Of a stretch of DNA of 64,000 bases, positions 9,004 through 17,237 are shown in pieces. The position numbers and the translations under genes were made by a program. Source of the DNA: an uncultured Chloroflexota bacterium (GTDB lineage Bacteria; Chloroflexota; Chloroflexia; Thermomicrobiales; UBA6265); contig CALGSZ010000022.1 in NCBI GenBank assembly GCA_937901745.1, positions 1 through 64,000 on the forward strand. The letters run 5' to 3'. Positions within the stretch are counted from its first letter, which is position 1; each line of letters begins with the position of its first letter. Under the pieces are notes generated by a model that was given only the letters and a program-made list of their open reading frames with translations, made no database searches and was not told the DNA's origin.

Positions 9004-9550
9004 GCGAACCAGTGATCCGGCGCCCGTGCTGCCGGTCGAGTTACGCGCTGCGATCGACGTGGTGGTCAAGCATAGCCAAGCAGCGGAGGGACAAACAGCT
9101 GGCCGCGTGCTCGGTCAACGCCAGTTGACGCGCGCGCTGGAAAGCTGTGTCCCCGTCACCGAATCGAACTCAATGGTGATCGCGCTCGGCGCTCCGCCGG
9201 ATGCGCTCCGATCCGCTGTCGCCTCGACCATGCCCGATCGGATCGTGACGATGGTCGGCAGCCGCTTCGACCGCTCCCTGAAGCCATTCCGCGCACCCGG
9301 TCGCGTGGCGCTGCCGACTGATCTGCCACGCGCCGAATGGGACGCAATGGGTTACGCGCGGGTCGCGGCGACGGGCGTGCAGGGGCTCGCGGCCATTCTG
9401 TGGTCCATGGGCGAGCGCGTGTTGCGCCGTCTCGGACGTCCAGATCTCGCCGATCGCTGCCGCATCGCGATGCTCCGCACGCTCGTCGCCGCGCACCCAT
9501 CGCTCCCGGCCGCGGTTCGCGTCCTCCACTATCAGAGGGTGACGACGTGA
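8993..9550 (+). CDS. Uncharacterised 185-aa protein in glycan operon
   Basis: GTG 8993 is chosen because GGAG lies 9 bases upstream and the gene then overlaps the preceding stop by 11 bases, as throughout this operon. Longer frames exist only antiphase over the glycosyltransferase. The product is soluble with no signal peptide. It has a first half with 'SMVIALGAPPDALRSA' and 'DRIVTMVGSRFD', and an alpha-helical Arg/Leu/Ala-rich end. I recognise no family or catalytic motif. It is locked by 4-base and 11-base overlaps between a GT4 gene and the toroid-protein gene, so it is very likely translated and involved in the same process, but no function can be stated. Confidence 0.65.
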   Translation: MLSERTSDPAPVLPVELRAAIDVVVKHSQAAEGQTAGRVLGQRQLTRALESCVPVTESNSMVIALGAPPDALRSAVASTMPDRIVTMVGSRFDRSLKPFRAPGRVALPTDLPRAEWDAMGYARVAATGVQGLAAILWSMGERVLRRLGRPDLADRCRIAMLRTLVAAHPSLPAAVRVLHYQRVTT

Positions 9551-10752
9551 CGGCGATCGATCCGGCCGCGGTGGCCTCGGCAGTCCTCGGTCTCGACCGG
9601 TGGTTTGAGACGATGCGCGGCGCTTGGCCGAGGCTCGGCTATGGCGGCCCGGTCGTCCATTGGTGGAACCACTGCCTGACCTATCGCGGCACAGGGCTCG
9701 ACTGGCGCTACGAAGGAATCACCGCCGGATACCTGACGCTCTGGCGGCGGACTGGCGACCGACGCTGGCTCGACAAGGCGGTCCGCGCCGGCAACGACCT
9801 GGTCGTCGGCCAGCGAGCGGACGGCCATTTCATCAATTCCCGGTTCGAGCTCAACCCTGGCGTCGGCGGCACCCCGCACGAAGCCGCGTGCGATGTCGCT
9901 TTGCTGCTGCTCGCCAAGGAATTGAGAGGGCTCGGGCTTGCCGAGCGGCCGTATCTAGAGGCGGCGCGGCGCAACCTGGAGGCGTTCTGGCTCAGCCGGC
10001 TTTGGCACGCGCCATCCTCGACGCTTTGGGATGCCCCGGGCGTGCCGAGCTTTGTGCCAAACAAGGCTGCAACCTTCGTCGAGGCGATCCTGCTGCTGCG
10101 CGAGCTGACCGGCGACGACAGCCTCGTCGAGCGGTACGCCATCCCGACCGCAGAGCGCATCCTCGCGATGCAAGTGCGCCGGCCGGGAGACAAGCTCGAC
10201 GGCGCGATCGCCCAGAACCGCTTCGGCGACCGCGTCGTGACGAGCTTTTTCCCGCTCTACATCGCCCGCTGTGTTCCCGCGCTGGTGGAGCTTGCCGCGT
10301 TGACCGGCGAGACTCGGTTCCGGGACGGAGCGCTGGCAGCCATCGCTTTCATCGCGCGCGTCCGCGAGCCGGATGGCGGCCTGCCGCAGGTGCTCTATCC
10401 CGGCGGTCGTTCCAATCGGCATCCCCGGTGGATCTCTGGAGCGGGCGACGTCGTCCGGGCGCTGGCAGTCGCGCGGGATCTGGGAGCCGACGTCGATCCG
10501 GCGCCGACGGTCGCGTGGCTGCTGCGGGGCGTTCGGCCCGATGGTCGGATCGCCACCGCGGAAGGCTTTGGCCGAATCGTCCCTTGGATCACGCGGAGGG
10601 ACCGCGCCTCCGACGAGATCGGTGTTGTCGGCTGGTGCGACAAGGCGTTCCGGGCGCTGGCTCCGCTGGCGAAGCCGGAGCTACTCAACCACGCATCGGC
10701 CGTGACCGCCGGCAACACGCGCCCCCTTGGAGTCGCGGAGGTCGTCAGGTGA
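9547..10752 (+). CDS. Alpha/alpha-toroid (six-hairpin-like) protein
   Basis: A 401-aa protein starting at GTG 9547, which overlaps the previous stop by 4 bases (GTGA). It is rich in regularly spaced helical pairs such as 'YEGITAGYLTLWRRTGDRRW' and 'ALVELAALTGETRFRDGALA', typical of six-hairpin glycosidase, epimerase or terpenoid-cyclase-like toroids. Trp/His/Asp/Gly-rich loops ('VHWWNHC', 'GGTPHEAACD', 'GWCDKAF') could line a sugar-binding cleft. No signal peptide, so it should act in the cytosol. Embedded among glycosyltransferase genes, it may trim, epimerise or measure a glycan intermediate; this is inference from fold and context. Confidence 0.7.
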   Translation: MTAIDPAAVASAVLGLDRWFETMRGAWPRLGYGGPVVHWWNHCLTYRGTGLDWRYEGITAGYLTLWRRTGDRRWLDKAVRAGNDLVVGQRADGHFINSRFELNPGVGGTPHEAACDVALLLLAKELRGLGLAERPYLEAARRNLEAFWLSRLWHAPSSTLWDAPGVPSFVPNKAATFVEAILLLRELTGDDSLVERYAIPTAERILAMQVRRPGDKLDGAIAQNRFGDRVVTSFFPLYIARCVPALVELAALTGETRFRDGALAAIAFIARVREPDGGLPQVLYPGGRSNRHPRWISGAGDVVRALAVARDLGADVDPAPTVAWLLRGVRPDGRIATAEGFGRIVPWITRRDRASDEIGVVGWCDKAFRALAPLAKPELLNHASAVTAGNTRPLGVAEVVR

Positions 10753-11771
10753 GTGACGTTGCTGCCATGAGCGAGCGAGCGCTGCCGTCGGTGAGCGTGC
10801 TCTTGCCGGCGTGGAACGAGGCGAGCACGCTCGGCCGCTGCCTCGATTCGCTCCTCGCCATACCCTGGCCGGACCTCGAGATCATCCTCTGCGCCGGCGG
10901 AAACGACGGTACTGTCGAGATCGCCAAGCGGTACGCGGCTGCCCACCCACACCGCATTGTCTTCCTCGAGCAACGACCCGGCGAAGGCAAGCAAGCCGCG
11001 TTGCGACGCTGCTACGAGTGCTCTCGTGGCGAGGTGATCTACCTGACGGACGCTGATTGCGTGATCCCCGCCGAAACGCTGGAGCGGATGGTCCGCGCGG
11101 TGGCGTCGGGGGAGAGCGACGCGGCCACCGGTCCGGCCGAGCCCTTGCCCGAGCAGCGTCACCGCGCCTGGATCCGGCACCAGTGGGCGACGATTCGTGC
11201 CGTCGATCGGCAGCGGCCGCCGGAGGCGACGGGGATCCTCGGGAGAAACTGCGCCGTGCGACGCGCGGCCGTCGAAGCGACCGGTGGATTCACTGAACCC
11301 GTCGCGATCGGCACGGACTACCACTTTGCCAAGCGGTTGCTATCGGCGGGCATGACGATCCGGTTCGTCTCGGCGCCCGTCCAGACGCACTTTGCCGAGT
11401 CTATCGGCGACTATCTAGGGCAACAATCGCGCTGGCTGCGCAACATCCTCGTCCACGGACCGCGCTTCGGCGATCGCGCCGAGGTCGCCGCCATCATCAA
11501 GACCGTCTCCCTGGGAACCGGCTTGCTCTTCTGGCCACTGACCTGGCGATGGACGCGCTTGCCCGGGATCGGACTTTGGGCGCTGACCCTCGGCTGGATG
11601 ACGAAGGCGCGTCTCCGGCAGCAGCGGAGCCTCGAAGCCGAGATGGGCCTGCGGCGATCCGGCGAGGTGTCCTTGCTGGTCAGCTCCGCCCTCTTCAGCC
11701 TCGTCGATCTCGTCGCCTGGGCGCGACCCGCGTTCGACCTGCTCAGCCCGAAACGGAGGCTTAGATGGTAG
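10749..11771 (+). CDS. Family 2 glycosyltransferase, membrane-associated
   Basis: A GT-A fold inverting transferase of 340 aa. GTG 10749 is chosen because GGAGGT (10737-10742) is 6 bases upstream and it gives a 4-base overlap with the previous stop; ATG 10767 is the alternative. The N-terminal core 'PSVSVLLPAWNEASTLGRCL' and the metal-binding 'LTDADC' are typical of GT2. 'TGGFTEPVAIGTDYHFAKRL' and 'QQSRWLRN' match the acceptor/processivity region of cellulose-synthase-like GT2 members. A hydrophobic C-terminal region ('VSLGTGLLFWPLTWRW') suggests membrane attachment. The next gene starts inside its last codons. Confidence 0.85.
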   Translation: MSDVAAMSERALPSVSVLLPAWNEASTLGRCLDSLLAIPWPDLEIILCAGGNDGTVEIAKRYAAAHPHRIVFLEQRPGEGKQAALRRCYECSRGEVIYLTDADCVIPAETLERMVRAVASGESDAATGPAEPLPEQRHRAWIRHQWATIRAVDRQRPPEATGILGRNCAVRRAAVEATGGFTEPVAIGTDYHFAKRLLSAGMTIRFVSAPVQTHFAESIGDYLGQQSRWLRNILVHGPRFGDRAEVAAIIKTVSLGTGLLFWPLTWRWTRLPGIGLWALTLGWMTKARLRQQRSLEAEMGLRRSGEVSLLVSSALFSLVDLVAWARPAFDLLSPKRRLRW

Positions 11772-12934
11772 AGGCCCCGCTCCCTCTCCGCGTCCAACTG
11801 ATATCCAAGCCGGGCTCGGCAGCGACCGGCATTGGGCGATATGCCTGGGAGATCGCCCGAGGTTTGGAGCGCTCGAACGTCGAACTTCATCTCGCGCGAC
11901 TTGCCGACCCGGTACCGGAATTCGCGGCGCGGCTGAGCAAGCGGCTCGGCTACGACCTGCGCGCGTTCAGCCGGTCCTACCCGCTGCGCGCGAGCGTCCG
12001 CCGGGGATACATCACGCACCTGACCACCCAGACGCTGGCGACCTTGTTGCTGACGCAGCGTCTCCCGCGGCCAGTCATCGTCACCGTCCACGACATCCTC
12101 CCCTACCTATTGCGCGACGATCCGGAGCTCTCCGTGTACCGCCACCACCTCGACCGGTTGACAGACCGGCTAGCGATGAGCGGCCTCAAACGAGCTGACC
12201 GGCTGATCGCCGACTCGCATTACACGAAGCGTACGGTGACGGAGACGCTCGGCATCGACGAGGATCGGATCGACGTCGTCCACCTCGGCGTCGATACCGG
12301 CACCTTCCGGCCGCTGCCAGTCCCGGAGGAGTTCTATCGCCGGTACAAGCTGCCGGAGGATCGGGTCTACGTGCTCTTTGTCGGCTCGGAAGATCCGCGC
12401 AAGAATTTCCCCCTCCTTGCCCACGCGATGGCCCTGGTGCGGCAGACCGTCGCCCACGCGGAGCTAATCAAAGTCGGCGCTCCGGCATTCCCCGAGCAGC
12501 GACGCTGCAATCTGGAGGTCTGTCGCGAGCTCGGCCTTGACGGCGCGGTGCACTGGATAGACCACGTGCCGGAGGAAGATTTGCCGATCTTCTACAACCT
12601 CGCTTCCGTCTTCGCGTTCCCCTCCCGCTACGAGGGCTTCGGCTTCCCGGTCTTGGAGGCGCTGGCCTGCGGGACGCCAGTCGTCGCCGCGCGCGCCAGC
12701 TCAGTCCCGGAGCTCGTCGGCAACGCGGCGACGCTGGTCGATGAGCCCAAGCCAGCACCGTTCGCCAATGCGATCGTGGACGCCCTCGTCGCCGGGAAGC
12801 GCGCGAGCGAGCTCTACGTCCGGCACGCCAGGCAGTTCACGTGGGAGCGCACGCTCGACGGAGTCTTTCGCAGCTATTGCCGAGCGCTCGAAGCGCGCGG
12901 CTCAATGGCAGGTGCGCTATGCAAAACGTCATGA
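11765..12934 (+). CDS. GT4 family glycosyltransferase
   Basis: A 389-aa GT-B glycosyltransferase. The N-terminal domain has 'GIGRYAWEIARGLE' as the donor-side Gly loop and 'VIVTVHDILPYL'. The C-terminal domain has 'VLFVGSEDPRKNFPLL' and the E-x7-E motif in 'EGFGFPVLEALACGTP', followed by 'SVPELVG' and the usual helix. This arrangement resembles mannosyltransferases of the WbaZ/MtfB kind, but the sugar is not certain. GGAGG at 11755-11759 precedes ATG 11765, and the gene overlaps the previous one by 7 bases, so it belongs to the same operon. Confidence 0.88.
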   Translation: MVEAPLPLRVQLISKPGSAATGIGRYAWEIARGLERSNVELHLARLADPVPEFAARLSKRLGYDLRAFSRSYPLRASVRRGYITHLTTQTLATLLLTQRLPRPVIVTVHDILPYLLRDDPELSVYRHHLDRLTDRLAMSGLKRADRLIADSHYTKRTVTETLGIDEDRIDVVHLGVDTGTFRPLPVPEEFYRRYKLPEDRVYVLFVGSEDPRKNFPLLAHAMALVRQTVAHAELIKVGAPAFPEQRRCNLEVCRELGLDGAVHWIDHVPEEDLPIFYNLASVFAFPSRYEGFGFPVLEALACGTPVVAARASSVPELVGNAATLVDEPKPAPFANAIVDALVAGKRASELYVRHARQFTWERTLDGVFRSYCRALEARGSMAGALCKTS

Positions 12935-14151
12935 CAGTCCCAACCACAAGCGCGACGGCCAACACGAACGGCGCAAAGCCCCAGGGGCGTAGGCTGAGGA
13001 TCGGCTTCATTGATTACGTGGTGGAACCCGATAAGCCCGGAGTGAGCGGCCTGAGCGACAACGTCTGGAGCCGGGCTCGTGAGTTCGCGAAGCTCGGGGA
13101 TGAGGTCCACATCGTCGGGCCCTACACCGTCGAGCCCGAGCCGGTCGAAGGCATCACGGTTCATCGGTATCCCATCCCACCGATTGGATATCGCAACATC
13201 GCCGGCCACACCATGCTCATTTTGCGCGCGTGGAAAGAGCTGAGGGCGATCCCTGGACTCGATGTCATCCATTCCCACGACTACCTCTCGACGGGCATCA
13301 TCGCCCCGCGCTCATCCATCCCGGTCGTCCTGACGACGCCCGGGAACATCTACGAGCGCATCGCCAACGGGAACCCGTTCGATTGGACCACGACGCAAGC
13401 GCTCAAGGTCGCGGCGCGATCCTCCGCGCGATACTGCAAGCTCATCAACGCGACAAGCACGGACATGGGCCGCTGGTGGCTCCTGACCGGCGCGGAGCCC
13501 GAGCGGATCGTGGTCATCCCGCACGGCGTCGAGACAGACGTCTTCCACCGCATCGAGAATGCCGCGCAGCAGCTGCCGCTCGCTCCCGGTGAGCGCCCAA
13601 TCATCTACATCGGGCGGCTCTCCCCTGAAAAGCAGGTTGACGTTCTCATACGCGCATTCGCCGCGCTGACGCCCGAGTTCGAAGAGGCTCGGCTCCACGT
13701 CTTCGGCAAGGGTCCGCAGGAGCCGGAGCTGCGCGCGCTCGCGGCGAGTCTCGACGTCAGCAATCGCGTTGTCTTCCATGGCAGCGTCCCGAAGCACCAT
13801 CTGCCGCTTTGGTACTCCGCCGCCGACGCGGTCGTGCTCCCATCGAGGAGCGAGCCGCTCGGCCGCGTGATGCTTGAGGCGATGGCCTGCGCGGCGCCAT
13901 TCGTGGCGACTCGGGTGTCCGGGCCGCTCGATCACATTCGGCACGGCGAAAACGGGTACCTCGTCGAGCCAGAGAACATCGAAGAGCTGACGGCATGCCT
14001 CCGGCACGTCCTGCGCCATCCGGACGAGGCTAGAGCTGTCGGCCGGCGCGGGCAGGAGTACGCCTTGCAGTCCCTCACGTGGCCTCGCTCCGTGGCGCGG
14101 CTGCGCGAGGCGATCCTCGATCGCCTGTCCTGCCCGGCGCGGCTGACGTGA
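12919..14151 (+). CDS. GT4 family glycosyltransferase
   Basis: A 410-aa GT-B glycosyltransferase. ATG 12919 is preferred (AGGTG just upstream); ATG 12931 gives an ATGA overlap with the previous stop and is the alternative. After a short Thr/Asn-rich leader the Rossmann core begins 'RLRIGFIDYVVEPDKPGVSG'. The C-terminal domain carries 'IIYIGRLSPEKQVDVLIRAF' and E-x7-E in 'EPLGRVMLEAMACAAP'. It is most similar in layout to glycogen-synthase-like and PimB-like GT4 enzymes. It is the last member of the overlapping block; the flippase starts 64 bases later. Confidence 0.87.
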   Translation: MQNVMTVPTTSATANTNGAKPQGRRLRIGFIDYVVEPDKPGVSGLSDNVWSRAREFAKLGDEVHIVGPYTVEPEPVEGITVHRYPIPPIGYRNIAGHTMLILRAWKELRAIPGLDVIHSHDYLSTGIIAPRSSIPVVLTTPGNIYERIANGNPFDWTTTQALKVAARSSARYCKLINATSTDMGRWWLLTGAEPERIVVIPHGVETDVFHRIENAAQQLPLAPGERPIIYIGRLSPEKQVDVLIRAFAALTPEFEEARLHVFGKGPQEPELRALAASLDVSNRVVFHGSVPKHHLPLWYSAADAVVLPSRSEPLGRVMLEAMACAAPFVATRVSGPLDHIRHGENGYLVEPENIEELTACLRHVLRHPDEARAVGRRGQEYALQSLTWPRSVARLREAILDRLSCPARLT

Positions 14152-14215
14152 GGGGCGCATGCGTTGAGTTGGCTGACACAAGACTGATCAATCGCGAGTT
14201 GAAGGGCCGATTCGG

Positions 14216-15739
14216 ATGCTGTTGAAGCTTCAACGACCGTGGCACGGCACGCTTGTCCTCGTGGAGGACTTGCGCGCCGCCATTCAGGGTGAGGGTCTCG
14301 GCTCGCAGATGCTGCGAGGCGGCGCCTGGACGCTCGGCTTGCGGATCGCCACGCAAGTCGTCTCGATGATCCAGGTCGTCTTTGTCGCTCGCCTCCTGGC
14401 CCCGCACGATTTCGGCCTGATGGGCGTGGCCATGCTGGCGGTCGGCATCGTGGACCTCTTCACCGAGCCCGGCTTGGTCAAGGCGGTCACGCAGCGCCGA
14501 GGCGATGTCCTGCCGTACCTCAACACCGTCTTCACCGTGCAGCTTGCCCGCGGCATCATCACCGCCATCGGACTCCTACTCTTGGCGCCGACGATCGCCA
14601 ATTTCTTCGATAGACCTGGCGCGGAAGATGTCGTTCGGGCGATGGCAGCCTTCGTTGTAGTGCGCGGGCTGGCAAACCCGGCCATGGTGCTCTTCACACG
14701 CGAGATGTCCTTCCGGCAGGGCTCCGTGGTCGCACTAGTGGGCTTGATCGTGGCGCTCATCGTCACCGTTCCGCTGGCCTATGTCCTGCGGAGCGTCTGG
14801 GCGCTCCTCCTTGGGATGATCGCGTCCCAAGCGTCCATGACCGTTGCCTCATACGTGGTTTCGTCGTATCGCCCGCGCCTCGAATTCGACCGGCAGAAGC
14901 TGCGCGAGCTCACCCGGTTCGGCCGGTGGATCACCGCGTCGAACATTTCCTATTACGCGCTGCTCAATGGCGACTCGATCTTGGTCGGCAAATTCCTGGG
15001 CACGGCTCCGCTCGGCCTCTATCAGTTCGCCTACCGACTCTCGAATCTCCCGGCAACGGAGATCACGCGGACACTGGCGCAGGTCTGCTTCCCCGCCTAC
15101 GCCTCCATCCAGCACGACCGCGCTCGCCTGCGAGAGACGTACCTTCAAGTGCTGCGAGCGACAACGCTGCTGTCGCTGCCCGCCGCGACCGCCTTGCTCG
15201 TCGTCGCTCCGGACCTCATCGCCGGCGTTATGGGATCTCAGTGGCTCCCCGCGCTGCAAGCATTTCAGGTCCTCTGCGCCTACGCGGCGAGTCGCTCGGT
15301 AATCGCGACCACTGGCCCCCTTTTCCAGGGCGCCGGATGGCCGAGCGTTCCGCCCCTCTTGGCGGTAGGACAGCTCGTTGTCCTGGCGGTCGTGGCATAC
15401 CCGGCCATGCAGAAATGGGATCTCGTGGGAATCGCGGCAGCGGTTGCCATCGCGAACACACTCGCGCTAGCAGTCGCGATGGTGCTTGCCGGGCGCTTGG
15501 TCGAAGCGCGGCTGAGCGGCCTTGCGGTCATGCTCTGGCCCGGCATACGCGCCGCCGCGATCCTCGGGGCCGCGCTTCTGCCGATTCGGCTATTCGTCGA
15601 GGCGTCTCCATACGTGAGGTTGGGCGCCGAGCTGGGAATCATGATGCTGTTGAGCCCTGTCGTGCTTCTGCCCTTGATGAGGAGCTTTCGCCGCACGGGA
15701 GGGCAGGTGTCGCGACGGCCAGCGCTCCAGCAGGCATGA
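14216..15739 (+). CDS. Wzx-type polysaccharide flippase (MOP superfamily)
   Basis: A 507-aa integral membrane protein with 12-14 predicted helices. It would flip a lipid-linked oligosaccharide across the membrane. The N-terminal part ('LRIATQVVSMIQVVFVARLLAPHD' followed by 'FGLMGVA') is the usual start of polysaccharide-synthesis MOP proteins of the PST clade. The middle 'FGRWITASNISYYALLNGDS', split across the helix boundary, and 'LGLYQFAYRLSNLPA' are also typical of the family. It sits directly after three GT4 genes and before a GT2 gene, as expected in an exopolysaccharide or O-antigen locus. I see no Wzy polymerase or Wza/Wzc export gene in the window. Confidence 0.87.
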   Translation: MLLKLQRPWHGTLVLVEDLRAAIQGEGLGSQMLRGGAWTLGLRIATQVVSMIQVVFVARLLAPHDFGLMGVAMLAVGIVDLFTEPGLVKAVTQRRGDVLPYLNTVFTVQLARGIITAIGLLLLAPTIANFFDRPGAEDVVRAMAAFVVVRGLANPAMVLFTREMSFRQGSVVALVGLIVALIVTVPLAYVLRSVWALLLGMIASQASMTVASYVVSSYRPRLEFDRQKLRELTRFGRWITASNISYYALLNGDSILVGKFLGTAPLGLYQFAYRLSNLPATEITRTLAQVCFPAYASIQHDRARLRETYLQVLRATTLLSLPAATALLVVAPDLIAGVMGSQWLPALQAFQVLCAYAASRSVIATTGPLFQGAGWPSVPPLLAVGQLVVLAVVAYPAMQKWDLVGIAAAVAIANTLALAVAMVLAGRLVEARLSGLAVMLWPGIRAAAILGAALLPIRLFVEASPYVRLGAELGIMMLLSPVVLLPLMRSFRRTGGQVSRRPALQQA

Positions 15740-15773
15740 GCACACCATCAGGACCGATAGGGAGCATGCGCCG

Positions 15774-16739
15774 ATGTCTGATGAGCGTTCGAGCACCGCG
15801 CCAGCCAACCGTACGCAAGATCACCCTTCAGCCGCCGTCTGTATTCCGACCTTCAAGCGGCCCGTCTTCCTCGACCAGCTGCTGCAGAGCCTCACCAAGC
15901 TGAATCAGGACCACCTCACGGTCCACGTCATCGTCGTTGACAACGATGGCGAGGGCTCAGCCGCGCCCGTGGTGGAGCGATACCGTGAGCGGCTGCCGCG
16001 ACTGGTGTACGAAATCGAGCCGGAGCGTGGCATCGCGGCGGCACGGAACCGGTTAGTGACCATCGCCAGGCGGCTCGGCGTCGAGTACATCGCGTTCATT
16101 GACGATGACGAATGGGTAGAGCCGGACTGGCTGGCGAACATGGTACGCACTGCCCGGGAGTATCAGGCAGACGCGGTCATCGGCGCCGTCGTGCCTGAGT
16201 ACGATCCGGAGATCCCGCCATGGATCAGGGCGGGCAGGTTCTTCGAGCGCCCGCGGCAGCGCACTGGCGAGCGGGCGAAGAGCTACACGACCGCGAATGC
16301 GCTCCTGAGACTACAGTCTCTCGACGGCCTAGAAGGTCCGTTCCACCGAGCGTTCGACTTGACCGGTGGCTCCGACTCGCACCTCTTCGAACGCCTGATT
16401 CAACGTGGAGCCCGACTCGTCTGGTGCGACGAAGCGGTGGTCTACGATCACATCCCGCGCAGTCGCGGCAATGCGCGGTGGATCCTCAAGCGAGCGTATC
16501 GCCACGGCATAACGTACTCGCGCTGCGCTCGCATGCTGGATCCGCTGCCTCGTCGCCTCGTCCGAACGGGGCGCATGCTCTACATGTTCGGCTACGGATT
16601 GGCAAGGCTGGCGCTGTCGCTGCCGCGCGGAAAGGTCGCGACGCTCCAGTCTCTACGAGAGTGCGCTATTGGTCTCGGGGGTCTCGCGGGCGCCGTCGGT
16701 CTAACCTATCAGGAGTATCGCCAAACCCATGGACGATAG
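15774..16739 (+). CDS. Family 2 glycosyltransferase
   Basis: A 321-aa GT2 enzyme. The core 'AAVCIPTFKRPVFLDQLLQS', the metal-binding 'AFIDDDEWVEPDWL' and the C-terminal acceptor region 'FDLTGGSDSHLFERLIQRGA' are canonical. The last 70 residues contain basic helices ('RLVRTGRMLYMFGYGLARLA') suggesting membrane association. GGGAG lies about 9 bases before ATG 15774. It follows the flippase by 34 bases and is the last gene of the glycan unit. No terminator is visible immediately after it. Confidence 0.87.
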   Translation: MSDERSSTAPANRTQDHPSAAVCIPTFKRPVFLDQLLQSLTKLNQDHLTVHVIVVDNDGEGSAAPVVERYRERLPRLVYEIEPERGIAAARNRLVTIARRLGVEYIAFIDDDEWVEPDWLANMVRTAREYQADAVIGAVVPEYDPEIPPWIRAGRFFERPRQRTGERAKSYTTANALLRLQSLDGLEGPFHRAFDLTGGSDSHLFERLIQRGARLVWCDEAVVYDHIPRSRGNARWILKRAYRHGITYSRCARMLDPLPRRLVRTGRMLYMFGYGLARLALSLPRGKVATLQSLRECAIGLGGLAGAVGLTYQEYRQTHGR

Positions 16740-17237
16740 CCGGATATGCGATACTGGCACTCTACTTGCTCAGGTGAGGAGGTCGCACTTTCGCGGCACC
16801 CTTCCGTCAGCGCGGCCGCGCGGATGCCATACGAAGTGACGAGCGTTCCAGGCAAGACGGAAGGTTGGCACGAGAACACGGTGTGATCCAAGGTCAGGAG
16901 CGGTGCAGGCACGGCGCCGAGCGATGGCTGTTTGCTGGCGCTGAAAATGTATCGCTGCTAATAGATCACAACTCGTAACACTCGTCGGAAGCAACCTCCT
17001 CCAAGTAAAATGCCGCCGGTCTGTTCATGTGGCTGGCATTGAACAGATCGCTCTAGGATTCATTTCGTTCAGTTTCGTAGTAACAACTCAACTCGTCGGC
17101 GCACCAACCTGAGACTCTGGCTGTCGGTCAAATCGGTCACGAGACTACCAGCGAGCCTCGCGGCGGAGACTGCTGCATGCCTGTGCCCAAGAGTCACACC
17201 CAGGTCGGTGCCGATCCTAGAGAAAGGGCCGGAATCG
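16740..17237. other. Long intergenic region before the secreted glycosidase gene
   Basis: About 500 bases without an acceptable gene. Base composition drops in GC around 16940-17095, unlike the surrounding coding DNA, which suits a promoter region. It contains one clean inverted repeat (17020-17047, listed separately). A short minus-strand frame (16770-16994) has Cys/Ser/Arg-rich random composition and is not accepted. Confidence 0.5.
17020..17047. repeat. Inverted repeat TCTGTTCA-N12-TGAACAGA
   Basis: Perfect 8-bp arms at 17020-17027 and 17040-17047 separated by 12 bases, about 190 bases upstream of the DUF5060/DUF4038 gene. The spacing puts the arm centres 20 bp apart (two helical turns), which suits a dimeric regulator site; a short hairpin is the alternative. 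Confidence 0.45.

Noticed and set aside
16770..16994. 74-codon minus-strand frame in the gap before the glycosidase
   Set aside because: Random Cys/Ser/Arg-rich composition, no start signal.
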